NCBI RefSeq assembly: GCF_030733385.1
Contig: NZ_JASHJC010000002.1
Coordinates: 124,001-188,000 of the forward strand
Source of the DNA: Roseovarius sp. MMSF_3359
GTDB taxonomy: Bacteria; Pseudomonadota; Alphaproteobacteria; Rhodobacterales; Rhodobacteraceae
Length of the DNA stretch: 64,000 nt
Reading direction: 5' to 3'
Part shown: positions 50,472 through 60,882 of the stretch, piece by piece
Layout of the letters: every line of letters begins with the position of its first letter
Position numbering within the stretch: position 1 is the stretch's first letter
The notes under the pieces: generated by a model
Databases searched by the model: none
Seen by the model: the letters and a program-made list of their open reading frames with translations, nothing else
Told to the model about the DNA's origin: nothing
Made by a program: the position numbers and the translations under genes

Positions 50472-50487
50472 TTAACCTTTCATCAAC
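50472..50487 (+). promoter_or_regulatory. CtrA-like site upstream of comM
   Basis: TTAA (50472-50475), seven bases, then TCAAC (50483-50487) matches the CtrA box TTAA-N7-TTAAC in all but one fixed position, 59 bp before the comM start. Natural-competence genes including comM are CtrA-controlled in Rhodobacter capsulatus and relatives, which makes the site plausible. Confidence 0.4.
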
Positions 50488-50545
50488 ACCTCTCCTCCTA
50501 TCGTCGATGTCGGGTCGTTAACCAAGATTGACGAAAGGCAGGGGA

Positions 50546-52060
50546 ATGGTCGCACGCGCCTACACGGTCGCCTTCGAAGGCGTTGAGGCCCGCCATGTCG
50601 AGGTGCAATGCGCGGTCACTCCGGGAATGCCTGCGTTTTCCGTCGTGGGCCTGCCAGACAAGGCCGTCAGCGAGGCGCGTGACAGGGTTCGGACGGCGCT
50701 CAGTTCCATGGCGATCGCACTGCCCTCCAAGCGGATCACCATCAACCTGTCCCCCGCCGATATGCCCAAGGAAGGCAGCCATTTCGATCTGCCGATCGCG
50801 CTGTCATTATTGGCGGCGTTGGAAATCATCCCCAAGGACGCCGTCGAAAGTACAACATCACTGGGTGAACTCTCCCTTGACGGCTCACTCGTACCGGTGA
50901 TCGGCGCCTTGCCCGCTGCGATGGCCGCGGCGGAGGAGGATCACACCTTGCTCTGCCCGAAGGATTCCGGCGCCGAGGCCGCGTGGGTCGATGCGGTGCA
51001 GGTGCTGGGTGCCTCCTCTCTCGCGGACGTCGTACGGCATTACACGGGGCAGTCGCCGCTTCCACCCGCGGAGCCTGGCGAAGTGCTCCTGCACGGGTCC
51101 GGGCGCGATTTGCGTGACGTCAAGGGGCAAGAACGCGCCAAGCGGGCGCTCGAGATTGCCGCGGCAGGGCGGCATCACCTGATGATGGTCGGGACGCCAG
51201 GGTCGGGCAAATCCATGCTTGCGGCACGGCTGCCGGGCATCCTGCCGCCGCTGACAGCGGCGGAGGCGCTGGAAACCTCGATGATCCACTCGCTGGCTGG
51301 CTTGCTGGACGAAGGCGGCATCAGCCGCACCCGCCCCTTTCGCGAACCACATCACACCGCGTCGATGGCCGCGATCGTGGGCGGTGGACGGCGCGCCAGC
51401 CCCGGCGAGATCAGTCTTGCCCATAATGGCGTTCTCTTCATGGATGAGTTCCCCGAGTTTCCGCGGACGGTGCTGGAAACCCTGCGCCAACCGATCGAGA
51501 CTGGCGAGGTCATGGTGGCGCGGGCCAATGCCCACGTCAAATACCCCTGCCGTTTCATGCTGGTGGCGGCTGCAAACCCCTGCAAATGCGGCTATCTGAG
51601 TGATCCCGCCCGTGCCTGCACCCGTGCGCCGATCTGTGGCGAGGACTACATGGGGCGTATCTCCGGCCCGCTGATGGACCGGTTTGATCTGCGTGTCGAA
51701 GTGCCACCCGTCGCCTTTACCGATCTCGACCTGCCCGCGTCTGGCGACAGCTCCTCCGAGGTTGCCAACCGGGTGCAACGGGCCCGGGCGGAGCAACAGG
51801 CGCGCTATGCCGACCGGCCCGACATGCGCCTGAATGCCGATGCCGAAGGCGAGGCCCTGGAGGAAATCGCAACGCCCGACACCGAAGGCCGCGCGTTACT
51901 GACCAAGGCCGCGGAACGGTTCGGGCTCAGCGCAAGGGGGTATCATCGGGTTCTGCGCGTCGCCCGCACCATCGCTGATCTCGATGGCTCAACCGCCCTC
52001 CGGCACCCGCATATCGCCGAGGCAATCAGCTACCGGCTGACCGGAGCGAAAGAGATCTGA
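50546..52060 (+). CDS. comM: YifB/ComM family Mg-chelatase-like AAA+ ATPase
   Basis: 504 aa from ATG 50546. The N-terminal Lon-like domain (VVGLPDKAVSEARDRVRTAL, NLSPADMPKEGSHFDLPIAL) is followed by the AAA+ core: Walker A GTPGSGKSMLA, Walker B GVLFMDEFPEF. The ending is a C-terminal Mg-chelatase-type helical part. ComM is a helicase that promotes branch migration when donor DNA is integrated during natural transformation. Its last 35 bp overlap the convergent hydrolase gene. Confidence 0.94.
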   Translation: MVARAYTVAFEGVEARHVEVQCAVTPGMPAFSVVGLPDKAVSEARDRVRTALSSMAIALPSKRITINLSPADMPKEGSHFDLPIALSLLAALEIIPKDAVESTTSLGELSLDGSLVPVIGALPAAMAAAEEDHTLLCPKDSGAEAAWVDAVQVLGASSLADVVRHYTGQSPLPPAEPGEVLLHGSGRDLRDVKGQERAKRALEIAAAGRHHLMMVGTPGSGKSMLAARLPGILPPLTAAEALETSMIHSLAGLLDEGGISRTRPFREPHHTASMAAIVGGGRRASPGEISLAHNGVLFMDEFPEFPRTVLETLRQPIETGEVMVARANAHVKYPCRFMLVAAANPCKCGYLSDPARACTRAPICGEDYMGRISGPLMDRFDLRVEVPPVAFTDLDLPASGDSSSEVANRVQRARAEQQARYADRPDMRLNADAEGEALEEIATPDTEGRALLTKAAERFGLSARGYHRVLRVARTIADLDGSTALRHPHIAEAISYRLTGAKEI

Positions 52061-52934
52061 TCCACTCTGCGACCTCCCGCAAGGTCTGATCCGCTTCGGG
52101 CATCAACCCCCGGAAAAGCGGCCAGACATGTGGCAGGTCTCGCTCGATCACACATGTCACCGGCACGCCCTGGTCTTTCAACCGACCCACGATGTCGCGG
52201 GTATCATCCAGGAGGATTTCCGTATCGCCCACACAGATCCAGATCGGACAGACGCCTTCGAAATCCGCATGCAGTGGCGAGGCGCGCGGATCAGCCGCAT
52301 CCGCGCCATCCAGATAGGCCCGCGCCATTTCCGCCGCGCGATCTGCCGGGAGGATGACTTCGGACCGCGCATTCCGGGTCACCGAATCCGACGAGAAACT
52401 GAGATCGGTCAGCGGCGAAAAGGCAAAACATCCGCGGGGTATCGGCAGGCCCAACCTCTTGATCTCAGCCAGAAGCGACAGCGCGAGACCGCCGCCTGCA
52501 CTGTCTCCGCCCAAAACGACCCCGCCGGGTGCCTCATTGACCGCCCTGTAGGCCAGAACCGCATCTTCCAAAGCAGCGGGAAATGGGTGTTCCGGGGCCA
52601 GGCGGTACTGCGGCAGCAAGGCGCGTGCGCCAGCGTATCGGCACAACCAGGCGATCATCGCCCGATGGGTGCGCGGCGAGCCAAACCCATAGCCGCCGCC
52701 ATGGAAATAGAGGATCACCGGCCCGTCCGGTGGACCCGCCACCCCAAGCGCAGGGACCGAAGATTGCCGGTGAACGAGCTCTTGCGGCTCAAAGACTGCA
52801 TCCTTCGGCGGATGGAACAGGATCCTTGCCTTCGCTTCGAATGACCGGCGCACCCGGGTCAGCGACGCCCGCCCAAGATGCGGTTTCTCGGTCAGCTTCA
52901 GCCACCGGTTCAGCAGTCGGGCGCGCAGGCTCAT
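52026..52934 (-). CDS. Alpha/beta hydrolase, HSL-like esterase
   Basis: 302 aa. The oxyanion motif [11 protein letters not shown], nucleophile in [15 protein letters not shown], and a late acid and histidine (DTEILLDD, then LPHVWPLF) define the hormone-sensitive-lipase family of carboxylesterases. The natural substrate is not deducible. It sits directly downstream of gshB (its start overlaps the gshB stop by 4 bp). Confidence 0.87.
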   Translation of the reverse strand: MSLRARLLNRWLKLTEKPHLGRASLTRVRRSFEAKARILFHPPKDAVFEPQELVHRQSSVPALGVAGPPDGPVILYFHGGGYGFGSPRTHRAMIAWLCRYAGARALLPQYRLAPEHPFPAALEDAVLAYRAVNEAPGGVVLGGDSAGGGLALSLLAEIKRLGLPIPRGCFAFSPLTDLSFSSDSVTRNARSEVILPADRAAEMARAYLDGADAADPRASPLHADFEGVCPIWICVGDTEILLDDTRDIVGRLKDQGVPVTCVIERDLPHVWPLFRGLMPEADQTLREVAEWIRSLSLRSAGS

Positions 52935-53866
52935 GAACGCTTCGCCTCGATCGCCTCCCAGATCTTCGCGGCGACATTGATCCCGTCGAAACGCTCCAGT
53001 TCCTGGATGCCGGTGGGCGAGGTCACGTTGATCTCGGTCAGGTAGTCGCCGATCACGTCGATCCCCACGAAAACCTGTCCCTTCTCCCGCAGGAGCGGCC
53101 CGATCGTGGCGCAGATCTCGCGGTCGCGATCCGTCAGTTCGACCTTTTCCGGGCGCCCGCCCACATGCATGTTCGACCGGGTTTCACCCGCCGCCGGAAC
53201 CCGGTTGATGGCGCCGACCGCCTCGCCATCAACGAGGATCACGCGCTTGTCGCCTTTGGACACGTCAGGCAGGAACTTTTGCACGATCAGTGGCTCGCGG
53301 CTGAAGCCGGTGAACATCTCGTGCAGGGATGTCAGGTTGCGATCCTCTTTCTTCAAAAGGAAAACCCCCGCGCCACCATTGCCATAGAGCGGCTTGAGGA
53401 TAACGTCGCCATGTTCTTCCTTGAACGCCCGGATTGTGTCGAGATCGCGGGCGATCGCTGTCGGTGGCATCAGCTCAGGAAAATCGAGGATCAGGAGCTT
53501 TTCCGGAAAGTTGCGCACCCAGAACGGATCATTGACCACGGTCGTCCCCGGCGTCAGGCGATCCAGCAGATGGGTGGTGGTGATGTAGAACATGTCAAAA
53601 GGCGGATCCTGGCGCAGCCAGACCACATCGAAATCCGCCAGATCGACGGTGGTTTCGTCGCCCAAGCGAAAATGATCGCCCTCGACCCGCTGAACGCTGA
53701 GCGGCCAGCCCCGCGCGGTGACCCGCCCCTGATCGTAGGCCAGTTTGTCGGGCGTGTAGTAAAAGAGCTCATGTCCCCGCGCCTGCGCCTCTTCGGCAAG
53801 GCGAAACGTGCTGTCCGCGTTGATATCAATCGGACCGATCGGGTCCATCTGAAAGGCGATCTTCAT
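52931..53866 (-). CDS. gshB: Glutathione synthase
   Basis: 311 aa, the usual length. It starts [20 protein letters not shown] and has the ATP-grasp segments [40 protein letters not shown] and [19 protein letters not shown]. It ligates glycine to gamma-glutamylcysteine with ATP. It lies on the minus strand after yraN and rsmI, with the hydrolase gene after it, and probably belongs to the same leftward transcript. Confidence 0.97.
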   Translation of the reverse strand: MKIAFQMDPIGPIDINADSTFRLAEEAQARGHELFYYTPDKLAYDQGRVTARGWPLSVQRVEGDHFRLGDETTVDLADFDVVWLRQDPPFDMFYITTTHLLDRLTPGTTVVNDPFWVRNFPEKLLILDFPELMPPTAIARDLDTIRAFKEEHGDVILKPLYGNGGAGVFLLKKEDRNLTSLHEMFTGFSREPLIVQKFLPDVSKGDKRVILVDGEAVGAINRVPAAGETRSNMHVGGRPEKVELTDRDREICATIGPLLREKGQVFVGIDVIGDYLTEINVTSPTGIQELERFDGINVAAKIWEAIEAKRS

Positions 53867-53924
53867 GGCGCTGCCCCTTGTTTCAAGCTCCCTCTACATG
53901 GGGCAAGGGCGGCAGAGGTTCAAT

Positions 53925-54338
53925 TCAGAAATGCCCAAAGGCGTTTTCAATGACCTCGACCCGGCCCGCGCCATCCATCGCCGCCAGATCAAAGCGCACA
54001 TCGCTGAGCTGTCCCTGCGGGGTCTGGGCAAGGTATTCCGCCGCCGCGGCATGAATGCGACGCATCTGTGTCGGGCGCAGGCTACGAATGGCCGCGTCGA
54101 TGCTGCGTGCCTTCTTGACCTCAACAAAGATCAGCAGATCGCCCATGCCGAAAATCAGGTCAATCTCGCCCCCTTCGCCGCGCCAGCGGGTTTCCAGCAG
54201 ACGGGCACCCTTGTCGAGATAGGCGCGGGTGACGCGTTCTTCGGCGGCCCGCCCCGACAGATCGGCGCGTTGACCGGCATGTCGGCGGGCCCCAGCCGGT
54301 TTGGCCATTGCTTGGCGAAAGTCGCCATCGGTGTTCAT
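53925..54338 (-). CDS. yraN: YraN family (UPF0102) nuclease-fold protein
   Basis: 137 aa. The core GRAAEERVTRAYLDKGARLL then RWRGEGGEIDLIF and LLIFVEVKKARS has the conserved GE-D-EVK residues of the restriction-endonuclease-like fold. An RPTQ motif and YLAQ region follow as in other YraN proteins. The biological role is not established. The ATG overlaps the rsmI stop by 4 bp, an order conserved in many proteobacteria. Confidence 0.88.
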   Translation of the reverse strand: MNTDGDFRQAMAKPAGARRHAGQRADLSGRAAEERVTRAYLDKGARLLETRWRGEGGEIDLIFGMGDLLIFVEVKKARSIDAAIRSLRPTQMRRIHAAAAEYLAQTPQGQLSDVRFDLAAMDGAGRVEVIENAFGHF

Positions 54339-55198
54339 GTGCCGGCCTCCAGTTTGAGCGCCAGTTGATAGACCTGCCGCCGTTTAATCCCCAATTCGGC
54401 AGATACCTGGTCCGCCGCATCGCGCACCGACAGCGTCTCAAGCGCCGCGCGCAGTTTCTGTTCTACATCCGCTTCGCTAACGGCCCGTGAATGGCCACGG
54501 TCGATCAGAACGACGCATTCACCTTTCAGCGTTCGCTCGGCGCAGAGGGCAGACAGTTCCGCAAGCGTGCCACGCAAGATTTCTTCGAATTTCTTGGTCA
54601 GTTCGCGGGCCACCACGGCGTGCCGCTCCGCGCCCAGGATATCCGCCGCATCGGCCAACATCGCCGCAACCCGCTTGGGTGATTCGTAGAAAACCAATGT
54701 TCCCGGCACCTGCGCCAGCGCCGTGAGCGCCGTTTTCCGCCGGGAGGCGGTGTTTGGCAGAAACCCGGCGAAATGGAATTGATCGGTCGGCAGCCCGGCC
54801 AGTGTCAGCGCGGTGATGACCGCCGATGGCCCCGGCGCCGACACGAGCGTATGCCCCGCCTCGACCGCCGCCCGGCCAAGGTCAAAACCGGGATCGGCAA
54901 CCATCGGCGTGCCCGCCTCGGACGCATAGGCAACCGATTTTCCTGCTGCCAGCGCACCAAGCAGCCGGGGCCGCGCCTTGTCACCATTATGATCGTGATA
55001 GGCGACAAGCGGTCGATCGCCAAGCGCTACCCCGTGAATTTCCATAAGTTTGCGCAGGCTGCGGGTGTCTTCGGCCGCCAGAACATCAGCGGAGGCAAGG
55101 ATATCCAGCGCCCTGAGCGTGATGTCGCGCGCCGTGCCGATCGGCGTTGCGATCAGGTAGAGACCCGGCGGCAGTTTGCTGTTGATCGGATTCACCAC
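54335..55198 (-). CDS. rsmI: 16S rRNA (cytidine(1402)-2'-O)-methyltransferase
   Basis: 287 aa. The tetrapyrrole-methylase-like fold carries LPPGLYLIATPIGTARDITL, VAYHDHN, SEAGTPMVADPGFDLGRAA and VSAPGPSAVITAL, with the C-terminal helical region ending in GIKRRQVYQLAL. It methylates C1402 of 16S rRNA with S-adenosylmethionine. It is divergent from the LppC-type lipoprotein gene, an arrangement common in proteobacteria. Confidence 0.95.
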   Translation of the reverse strand: MVNPINSKLPPGLYLIATPIGTARDITLRALDILASADVLAAEDTRSLRKLMEIHGVALGDRPLVAYHDHNGDKARPRLLGALAAGKSVAYASEAGTPMVADPGFDLGRAAVEAGHTLVSAPGPSAVITALTLAGLPTDQFHFAGFLPNTASRRKTALTALAQVPGTLVFYESPKRVAAMLADAADILGAERHAVVARELTKKFEEILRGTLAELSALCAERTLKGECVVLIDRGHSRAVSEADVEQKLRAALETLSVRDAADQVSAELGIKRRQVYQLALKLEAGT

Positions 55199-55284
55199 TG
55201 GACCCGCCCCGTTTGACGTTTATGATTGTGTCCCAAAACGCGGCTGCACTTCAGCACAGGCCGCCCAGAGGGAGTGAGTTACCC

Positions 55285-56454
55285 ATGTTTGCCGTTTTGT
55301 CCACCGCCCGCAAGACCGTCGCGCGGCTCGCGCTGTTTGCCTCCGTTGCCTGGCTCGCCGCGTGTCAGCCGGTCTCGCTGTCCAATACCGGCCTCGTGCC
55401 GAGCAACAGTGTCGCCGTCGCCCTTCTCGTCCCCCATGGCGCATCGAGCGCCCAGGAGCAGAAACTGGCGCGCGATTTGGAAAACGCTGCGCGCCTGGCC
55501 GTGTCCGATCTTGACGGTGTGCCGATTGACCTGCGCGTCTATAGCACCGCGGGGAATGCAGGGCAGGCGCAGGCCGAAGCCCTCAAGGCCGTTGATGATG
55601 GCGCCCAGATCATCGTGGGGCCGCTTCACGCCGAATCTGCCAACGCGGTCGCCGTGGCCGTGGCCGACAAGGGCGTGAACGTCCTGGCCTTTTCCAACAA
55701 CTCGACGATAGCCGGCGGCAACCTGTTCATCCTCGGACAGACCTTCGAGAACAGCGCCAGCAGGCTGGCGCGATACGGATCCCAGAATGGCAAGAACCGT
55801 GTCCTGACCGTCTATGCCAACAACCTCTCCGGTCAGCTTGGCAAGCAGGCGATCACCAACGCGGTAAGCGCCTCGGGTGGCAGCAACGTGGGCAGCGTCG
55901 GTTATGATTTCTCGCAAAACGGCGTGGTCGATGCGATCCCGAAAATCACCGCAGCGGCCTCGTCGGGTAATGCCAACGCCATTTTCATGACATCGAACAC
56001 CGCAGGCGCCCTGCCCCTTTTCGCACAGATGCTGCCAGAGGCGGGCCTGTCGCCGCAGGACATTCAATATATCGGCCTGACCCGTTGGGACACGCCGCCG
56101 CAAACCCTGACACTGCCCGGCGTTCAGGGCAGTTGGTTCGCCCTGCCCGATCCGAACCGTGCGGCACAATACAACAGCCGGTTCACGGCAAGTTTCGGCG
56201 AAACACCCCATCCGTTGAGCGGCCTGGCCTATGACGGCATCGCCGCCATCGGCGCCCTGAGCGAATCCCGCGGGCGCGGTGCCCTGTCGCGTGCGGCGCT
56301 GACACAGGCCGCCGGTTTCCAGGGCGTGACCGGCGTGTTCCGCTTTCTGCCGAATGGCAGCAATGAACGCGGTCTGGCCGTGGCCACGATCCGCGACAAC
56401 CAGGTTGCGGTCATCTCACCGGCGCCTCGGGGCTTTGGTGCGGCGGGCTTCTGA
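55285..56454 (+). CDS. LppC/LpoA-like lipoprotein, probable penicillin-binding-protein activator
   Basis: 389 aa from ATG 55285. Signal peptide MFAVLSTARKTVARLALFAS with lipobox LAAC (Cys at about 27). The mature part is a periplasmic-binding-protein type 1 fold (VALLVPHGASSAQEQKLARD and, later, DDGAQIIVGPLHAESANAVA). In E. coli LpoA this C-terminal fold sits beside a TPR domain that activates PBP1a; here only the PBP-like part is seen, as in many alphaproteobacteria. Function by analogy. Confidence 0.8.
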   Translation: MFAVLSTARKTVARLALFASVAWLAACQPVSLSNTGLVPSNSVAVALLVPHGASSAQEQKLARDLENAARLAVSDLDGVPIDLRVYSTAGNAGQAQAEALKAVDDGAQIIVGPLHAESANAVAVAVADKGVNVLAFSNNSTIAGGNLFILGQTFENSASRLARYGSQNGKNRVLTVYANNLSGQLGKQAITNAVSASGGSNVGSVGYDFSQNGVVDAIPKITAAASSGNANAIFMTSNTAGALPLFAQMLPEAGLSPQDIQYIGLTRWDTPPQTLTLPGVQGSWFALPDPNRAAQYNSRFTASFGETPHPLSGLAYDGIAAIGALSESRGRGALSRAALTQAAGFQGVTGVFRFLPNGSNERGLAVATIRDNQVAVISPAPRGFGAAGF

Positions 56455-56474
56455 ACCGGGACCCTTACAAGACG

Positions 56475-59243
56475 ATGGCAAAAGACCCCTCTCTGCCGGA
56501 TGATCTGATCTGCCCGGCGGAGGAGATTTTCGATCTCGGCGCCGTGCGGGCCGACCTCGCGGCGGCCGCGCAGCAAAGCGAGAACGACCCGATGGCCCTG
56601 CGTCAGGCGGCGGTCGCGGTCCTTTCGACCGCGCAGCGAAGCGGCCGCGACGCCATCGCGCAGGCTTTTGCCGCCCACCCGTTTGAAGCCGCCGCAACCA
56701 TCCGCGCCTATAGCTGGCTCACCGATTGCATCATCCTTTCGGCACTTGATCTTGCCACCCAGCACCTGCATCCGCTCCCCACGCCAACCGAGGCCGAGCG
56801 TATTTCCGTCCTGGCCGTGGGTGGGTACGGGCGCGGTGAGATGGCGCCACAATCGGATGTCGATCTCCTGTTCCTGACGCCCTACAAGATCACGCCCTGG
56901 GCCGAGAGCGTCATCGAATCCATGCTCTACATCCTGTGGGATCTGAAACTGAAGGTCGGCCATGCCAGCCGCACCATCCGCGATTGCCTGCGCCTTGGGG
57001 CCGAGGATTTCACCATCCGCACCGCCCTTTTGGAGCATCGCTTCCTCGCGGGTGACAGCGAGCTGGCTGCCAACCTGAACCACCGCCTGTGGAACGACCT
57101 CTTCAAGGGCAGCGCGCCCGAGTTTATCGAGGCCAAGCTGGCCGAGCGTGATGTGCGTCACGAAAAGCAGGGCGGCCAGCGATACATGGTGGAGCCCAAC
57201 GTCAAGGAAGGCAAAGGCGGCTTGCGCGACCTGCAGTCGCTTTTCTGGATCGCGAAGTATCTGCGCCGGGTGCAGGATGTGGCCGAACTGGTGCGCCTGA
57301 AGATGTTCACCGAAGAGGAATATGACAAATTCACCAGCGCGCATGATTTCCTATGGGCCGCGCGCTGTCATCTACACCTGATCACCAAACGCCCCAACGA
57401 CCAATTGACCTTTGATTTGCAGGTCGAGGTGGCCGAGCGCATGGGCTATGTCGATATCGCCGGGCGCCGCGCGGTCGAATACTTCATGCAGGATTACTTC
57501 CGCCATGCCACCGTCGTGGGTGATCTGACGCGCATTTTCCTGACCAAGCTCGAAGCCGCGCATGTCAAATCCGCGCCCCTTCTGCAACGGCTCTTCAAAC
57601 GCAAACGCAAGCTCAAGGACGGCTATACCGAGGTCCACGGCCGCATCGCCATCGCCAATGAAAAGAAGTTCCTGAAGGATCGACTGAACCTTCTGCGCGT
57701 CTTCGAGGAGGGGCTGCGGACCGGCATGTTGATCCACCCTGACGCCATGCGGCTTGTCACTGCCAACCTGCATCTTATCGACAATGACATGCGCGAAGAT
57801 CCGGTGGCGCAGAAACTCTTTCTTGACCTGCTGCTGAAGCATGGCAACCCGGAACGGGCGCTGCGGCGGATGAACGAGTTGGGCCTTTTGTCGGCCTTTA
57901 TCCCCGAATTCGAACCGATTGTGGCAATGATGCAGTTCAACATGTATCACCACTACACGGTCGACGAACACACGATCCAGTGCATCAGCCAACTGGCCCA
58001 GATCGAGCGCGGCGAGCTGGTCGAAGATCTGCCCGTATCGTCGACCATCTTCGAGGAGGGCATCAACCGCAAAGTGCTCTATGTCGCGCTGCTTTTGCAC
58101 GATATCGGCAAGGGGCGCGACGAGGATCACTCGATCCTCGGCGCCCAGATCACCCGCAAGGTCGCACCGCGCCTCGGGCTCAAGCCCAAGGAGGTCGATA
58201 CTGCCGAATGGCTGGTGCGCTATCACCTGCTGATGTCCGACATGGCGCAGAAACGTGATATCGCCGATCCGCGCACCGTGCGCGATTTCGCCAAGGCGGT
58301 GCAGACGCGCGAACGTCTCGACCTGCTCCTGATGCTGACGGTCTGCGATATCCGCGGCGTGGGTCCGGGGACGTGGAACAACTGGAAAGCCTCGCTTTTG
58401 CGGGCACTCTACCGCCAGACGCGGCGCGCCATGGAAGGCGGGCTTGAGGCGCTCAACCGGGAGCAACGCGGCTCGGACGCGAAACGCAATCTGCGCGAGG
58501 CGCTCGAAGGCTGGGACGCCAAGGACATCAAGACCGAGATCGCCCGCCATTACCCGCCCTATTGGCAGGGCCTCCATGTGACCGCGCATGCGGTTTTTGC
58601 CGGTCTGCTGCGCGATCTCAAGGAGGGTGAGATCGCCATCGACCTGCACCCGGACGAGGATCGCGATGCCACCCGCGCCTGTTTCGCGCTGGCCGATCAC
58701 CCGGGCATATTCTCGCGTCTCGCCGGCGCCTTGGCGCTTGTCGGCGCCAATGTTGTCGATGCGCGCACCTACACCTCCAAGGACGGCTATGCCACGCCGG
58801 CCTTCTGGATTCAGGATGCCGACGGTCATCCCTACGAGGCCGCGCGCCTGCCCCGTCTGCGCCAGATGATCCAGAAGACGCTCAAGGGCGAGGTCGTCGC
58901 GCGCGAGGCCATCAAATCCAAGGACAAGATCAAGAAACGCGAACGCGCCTTTCGCGTGCCCACCCACATCACCTTCGACAATGAAGGATCCGAGATTTAC
59001 ACGATCATCGAGGTCGATACCCGTGACCGCCCCGGCCTGCTCTACGATCTGACGCGCACGCTGGCCAACAGCAACGTCTATATCAACTCGGCGGTGATCG
59101 CGACCTATGGCGAACAGGTCGTGGATACGTTTTACGTCAAGGACATGTTTGGCCTGAAATTCCACTCGAAAGCCAAGCAGGAAGCCCTCGACAAGAAGCT
59201 GCGCATCGCGATCAGCGAAGGGGTCGAGCGCGCCACGGCATAG
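56475..59243 (+). CDS. glnD: Bifunctional PII uridylyltransferase/uridylyl-removing enzyme
   Basis: 922 aa. The nucleotidyltransferase motif is VGGYGRGEMAPQSDVDLLFL, the HD hydrolase motif LLHDIGKGRDEDHSIL (about residue 542), and two ACT domains complete the C-terminus (ADHPGIFSRLAGALALVGAN and TRDRPGLLYDLTRTLANSNV). GlnD uridylylates PII in response to low glutamine and removes UMP when glutamine is high. Its presence in the same genome region as an Amt fusion links to nitrogen sensing only loosely. Length is normal. Confidence 0.97.
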   Translation: MAKDPSLPDDLICPAEEIFDLGAVRADLAAAAQQSENDPMALRQAAVAVLSTAQRSGRDAIAQAFAAHPFEAAATIRAYSWLTDCIILSALDLATQHLHPLPTPTEAERISVLAVGGYGRGEMAPQSDVDLLFLTPYKITPWAESVIESMLYILWDLKLKVGHASRTIRDCLRLGAEDFTIRTALLEHRFLAGDSELAANLNHRLWNDLFKGSAPEFIEAKLAERDVRHEKQGGQRYMVEPNVKEGKGGLRDLQSLFWIAKYLRRVQDVAELVRLKMFTEEEYDKFTSAHDFLWAARCHLHLITKRPNDQLTFDLQVEVAERMGYVDIAGRRAVEYFMQDYFRHATVVGDLTRIFLTKLEAAHVKSAPLLQRLFKRKRKLKDGYTEVHGRIAIANEKKFLKDRLNLLRVFEEGLRTGMLIHPDAMRLVTANLHLIDNDMREDPVAQKLFLDLLLKHGNPERALRRMNELGLLSAFIPEFEPIVAMMQFNMYHHYTVDEHTIQCISQLAQIERGELVEDLPVSSTIFEEGINRKVLYVALLLHDIGKGRDEDHSILGAQITRKVAPRLGLKPKEVDTAEWLVRYHLLMSDMAQKRDIADPRTVRDFAKAVQTRERLDLLLMLTVCDIRGVGPGTWNNWKASLLRALYRQTRRAMEGGLEALNREQRGSDAKRNLREALEGWDAKDIKTEIARHYPPYWQGLHVTAHAVFAGLLRDLKEGEIAIDLHPDEDRDATRACFALADHPGIFSRLAGALALVGANVVDARTYTSKDGYATPAFWIQDADGHPYEAARLPRLRQMIQKTLKGEVVAREAIKSKDKIKKRERAFRVPTHITFDNEGSEIYTIIEVDTRDRPGLLYDLTRTLANSNVYINSAVIATYGEQVVDTFYVKDMFGLKFHSKAKQEALDKKLRIAISEGVERATA

Positions 59244-59430
59244 ACCGGCCCGGCTTAATCCTTCTTTAGATTGAATCTTTTATCCTGACCGCGAACCCAT
59301 CGTTAGGATTCGCGCGACACCCCGAGGATGGATTGGCCATGCGCCCCGCAACCGGGCAATCGAAACAGGCCGATGTCGCAGCGCAACCCGAAAGTTGGGT
59401 GAATGAAGACTAAACAGGAAGCAGAGTTCG

Positions 59431-59934
59431 ATGAAGAAATCAGAGACCTTGGGACATGTGATGCTGATCGACGACGAAAAGTTCGATCGGAAAATGTATC
59501 ATCGCATATTGCAGAAATACGATATTGCAGACCGCATAAGCAGTTTTGCCTATGCCGAAGAGGCGTTGACCTATCTGTGTGATCCGTCCAATCCCACGGT
59601 CGACATGATCCTGCTTGATATAAACATGCCGCGCATGAACGGTTTCGAATTTCTGGATGCGGCGCAGGAACGCTTTGGTACCGATTTCGAAGCGACCGTT
59701 GCTGTCATGCTGACAACCCCGCTGAACCAGAATGACCAGAGGCGCGCCGCGAATTCCCCGATGATCGACGCCTTTTTTGCCAAGCCGCTCACCGTTGAAA
59801 ACATCAACACCGCGGTGCGGATGGTCACCGTGAAAAGCGAACTTGCGAGATTGCGCAAAGAGGGTTTGTTGGCGGTCAGCTCACCAACGTTGGGCGGTAC
59901 CGGGATCACCATGGCTGCGCCCCGCCACGTCTGA
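59431..59934 (+). CDS. Single-domain response regulator
   Basis: 167 aa. A receiver domain begins at about residue 9 ([19 protein letters not shown]) with acidic pair at 14-15, phospho-acceptor D63 in [12 protein letters not shown], conserved Thr in VMLTTPL and Lys in FFAKPLT. No output domain follows; the last 30 residues are flexible. It may pass phosphate to or from another protein. No kinase gene is adjacent, and its pathway cannot be told from here. Confidence 0.88.
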   Translation: MKKSETLGHVMLIDDEKFDRKMYHRILQKYDIADRISSFAYAEEALTYLCDPSNPTVDMILLDINMPRMNGFEFLDAAQERFGTDFEATVAVMLTTPLNQNDQRRAANSPMIDAFFAKPLTVENINTAVRMVTVKSELARLRKEGLLAVSSPTLGGTGITMAAPRHV

Positions 59935-60011
59935 CCGCCCTCTATTTCGCGATTGTCCCTCACCTGCTCCTCGGGCTATGCAGAAAGCCTGAACGACCAG
60001 GAGCTTTCAAG

Positions 60012-60830
60012 ATGAGTGATTTGCCCGGAATCGTGGTAACCGGCGTCTCCGGCCGCATGGGTCAGATGCTGGTGCGCACCATTGCCGACAGTCCGCGCGC
60101 ACGACTGATTGGCGCGTTGGAGCGGGGCGGACATGACTGGATCGGCCAGGACGTGGGTGCTGCCATGGGCGGGGCCGAGATGGGTGTGATGGTGACCGAC
60201 GACCCGTTGGAAGCCTTTGCGAATGCGCAGGCGGTGATTGACTTCACCGCACCTGCCGCGACGGTCGATTTTGCCACCATCACCGCGCAAGCGCGCTGCG
60301 TCCATGTGATCGGAACCACCGGGCTTACCGACGCAGATATCAAGCGGCTCGACGCCGCGGCCCGCCATGCGGTCATCGTGCGGGCAGGCAACATGAGCCT
60401 CGGTGTGAACCTTCTGACACAGCTCACCAAGCGCGTGGCCGCGGCCCTTGACGAAGATTTCGACATCGAGGTGATCGAGGCACATCACAATCAGAAGGTC
60501 GATTCGCCCTCGGGAACCGCCTTGATGCTGGGTGAGGCGGCCGCGGAGGGGCGTGGCTTGACCCTGGACAATGTCGCAGACCGCGCCAGGGACGGCATCA
60601 CCGGCAAGCGCGAGCGCGGCCATATCGGGTTTTCGGCCATTCGTGGCGGTGACATCGTGGGCGAACATGACGTGCTTTTCGCCGCCCCTGGCGAACGCAT
60701 CGTGCTGCGCCACATCGCCACCGATCGCGGCATTTTTGCCCGTGGCGCCCTCAAGGCTGCGCTTTGGGGGATCGGGCGCAAACCCGGCGCTTACGACATG
60801 CTTGATGTGCTCGGCCTGAACGAAAACTGA
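60012..60830 (+). CDS. dapB: 4-hydroxy-tetrahydrodipicolinate reductase
   Basis: 272 aa. NAD(P) site [17 protein letters not shown], substrate loop [20 protein letters not shown] and later [18 protein letters not shown] identify DapB. It reduces 4-hydroxy-tetrahydrodipicolinate in the diaminopimelate/lysine route, feeding peptidoglycan. It stands alone, with the small secreted protein gene behind it. Confidence 0.96.
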   Translation: MSDLPGIVVTGVSGRMGQMLVRTIADSPRARLIGALERGGHDWIGQDVGAAMGGAEMGVMVTDDPLEAFANAQAVIDFTAPAATVDFATITAQARCVHVIGTTGLTDADIKRLDAAARHAVIVRAGNMSLGVNLLTQLTKRVAAALDEDFDIEVIEAHHNQKVDSPSGTALMLGEAAAEGRGLTLDNVADRARDGITGKRERGHIGFSAIRGGDIVGEHDVLFAAPGERIVLRHIATDRGIFARGALKAALWGIGRKPGAYDMLDVLGLNEN

Positions 60831-60882
60831 TCCAAACCGGGCGGCGGCACGTAATCCCTCGTAACAAAGGGAGATATGATCC

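Noticed and set aside
57372..59165. 597-codon minus-strand frame opposite glnD
   Set aside because: Antisense shadow; glnD motifs and ACT domains are unmistakable on the other strand.
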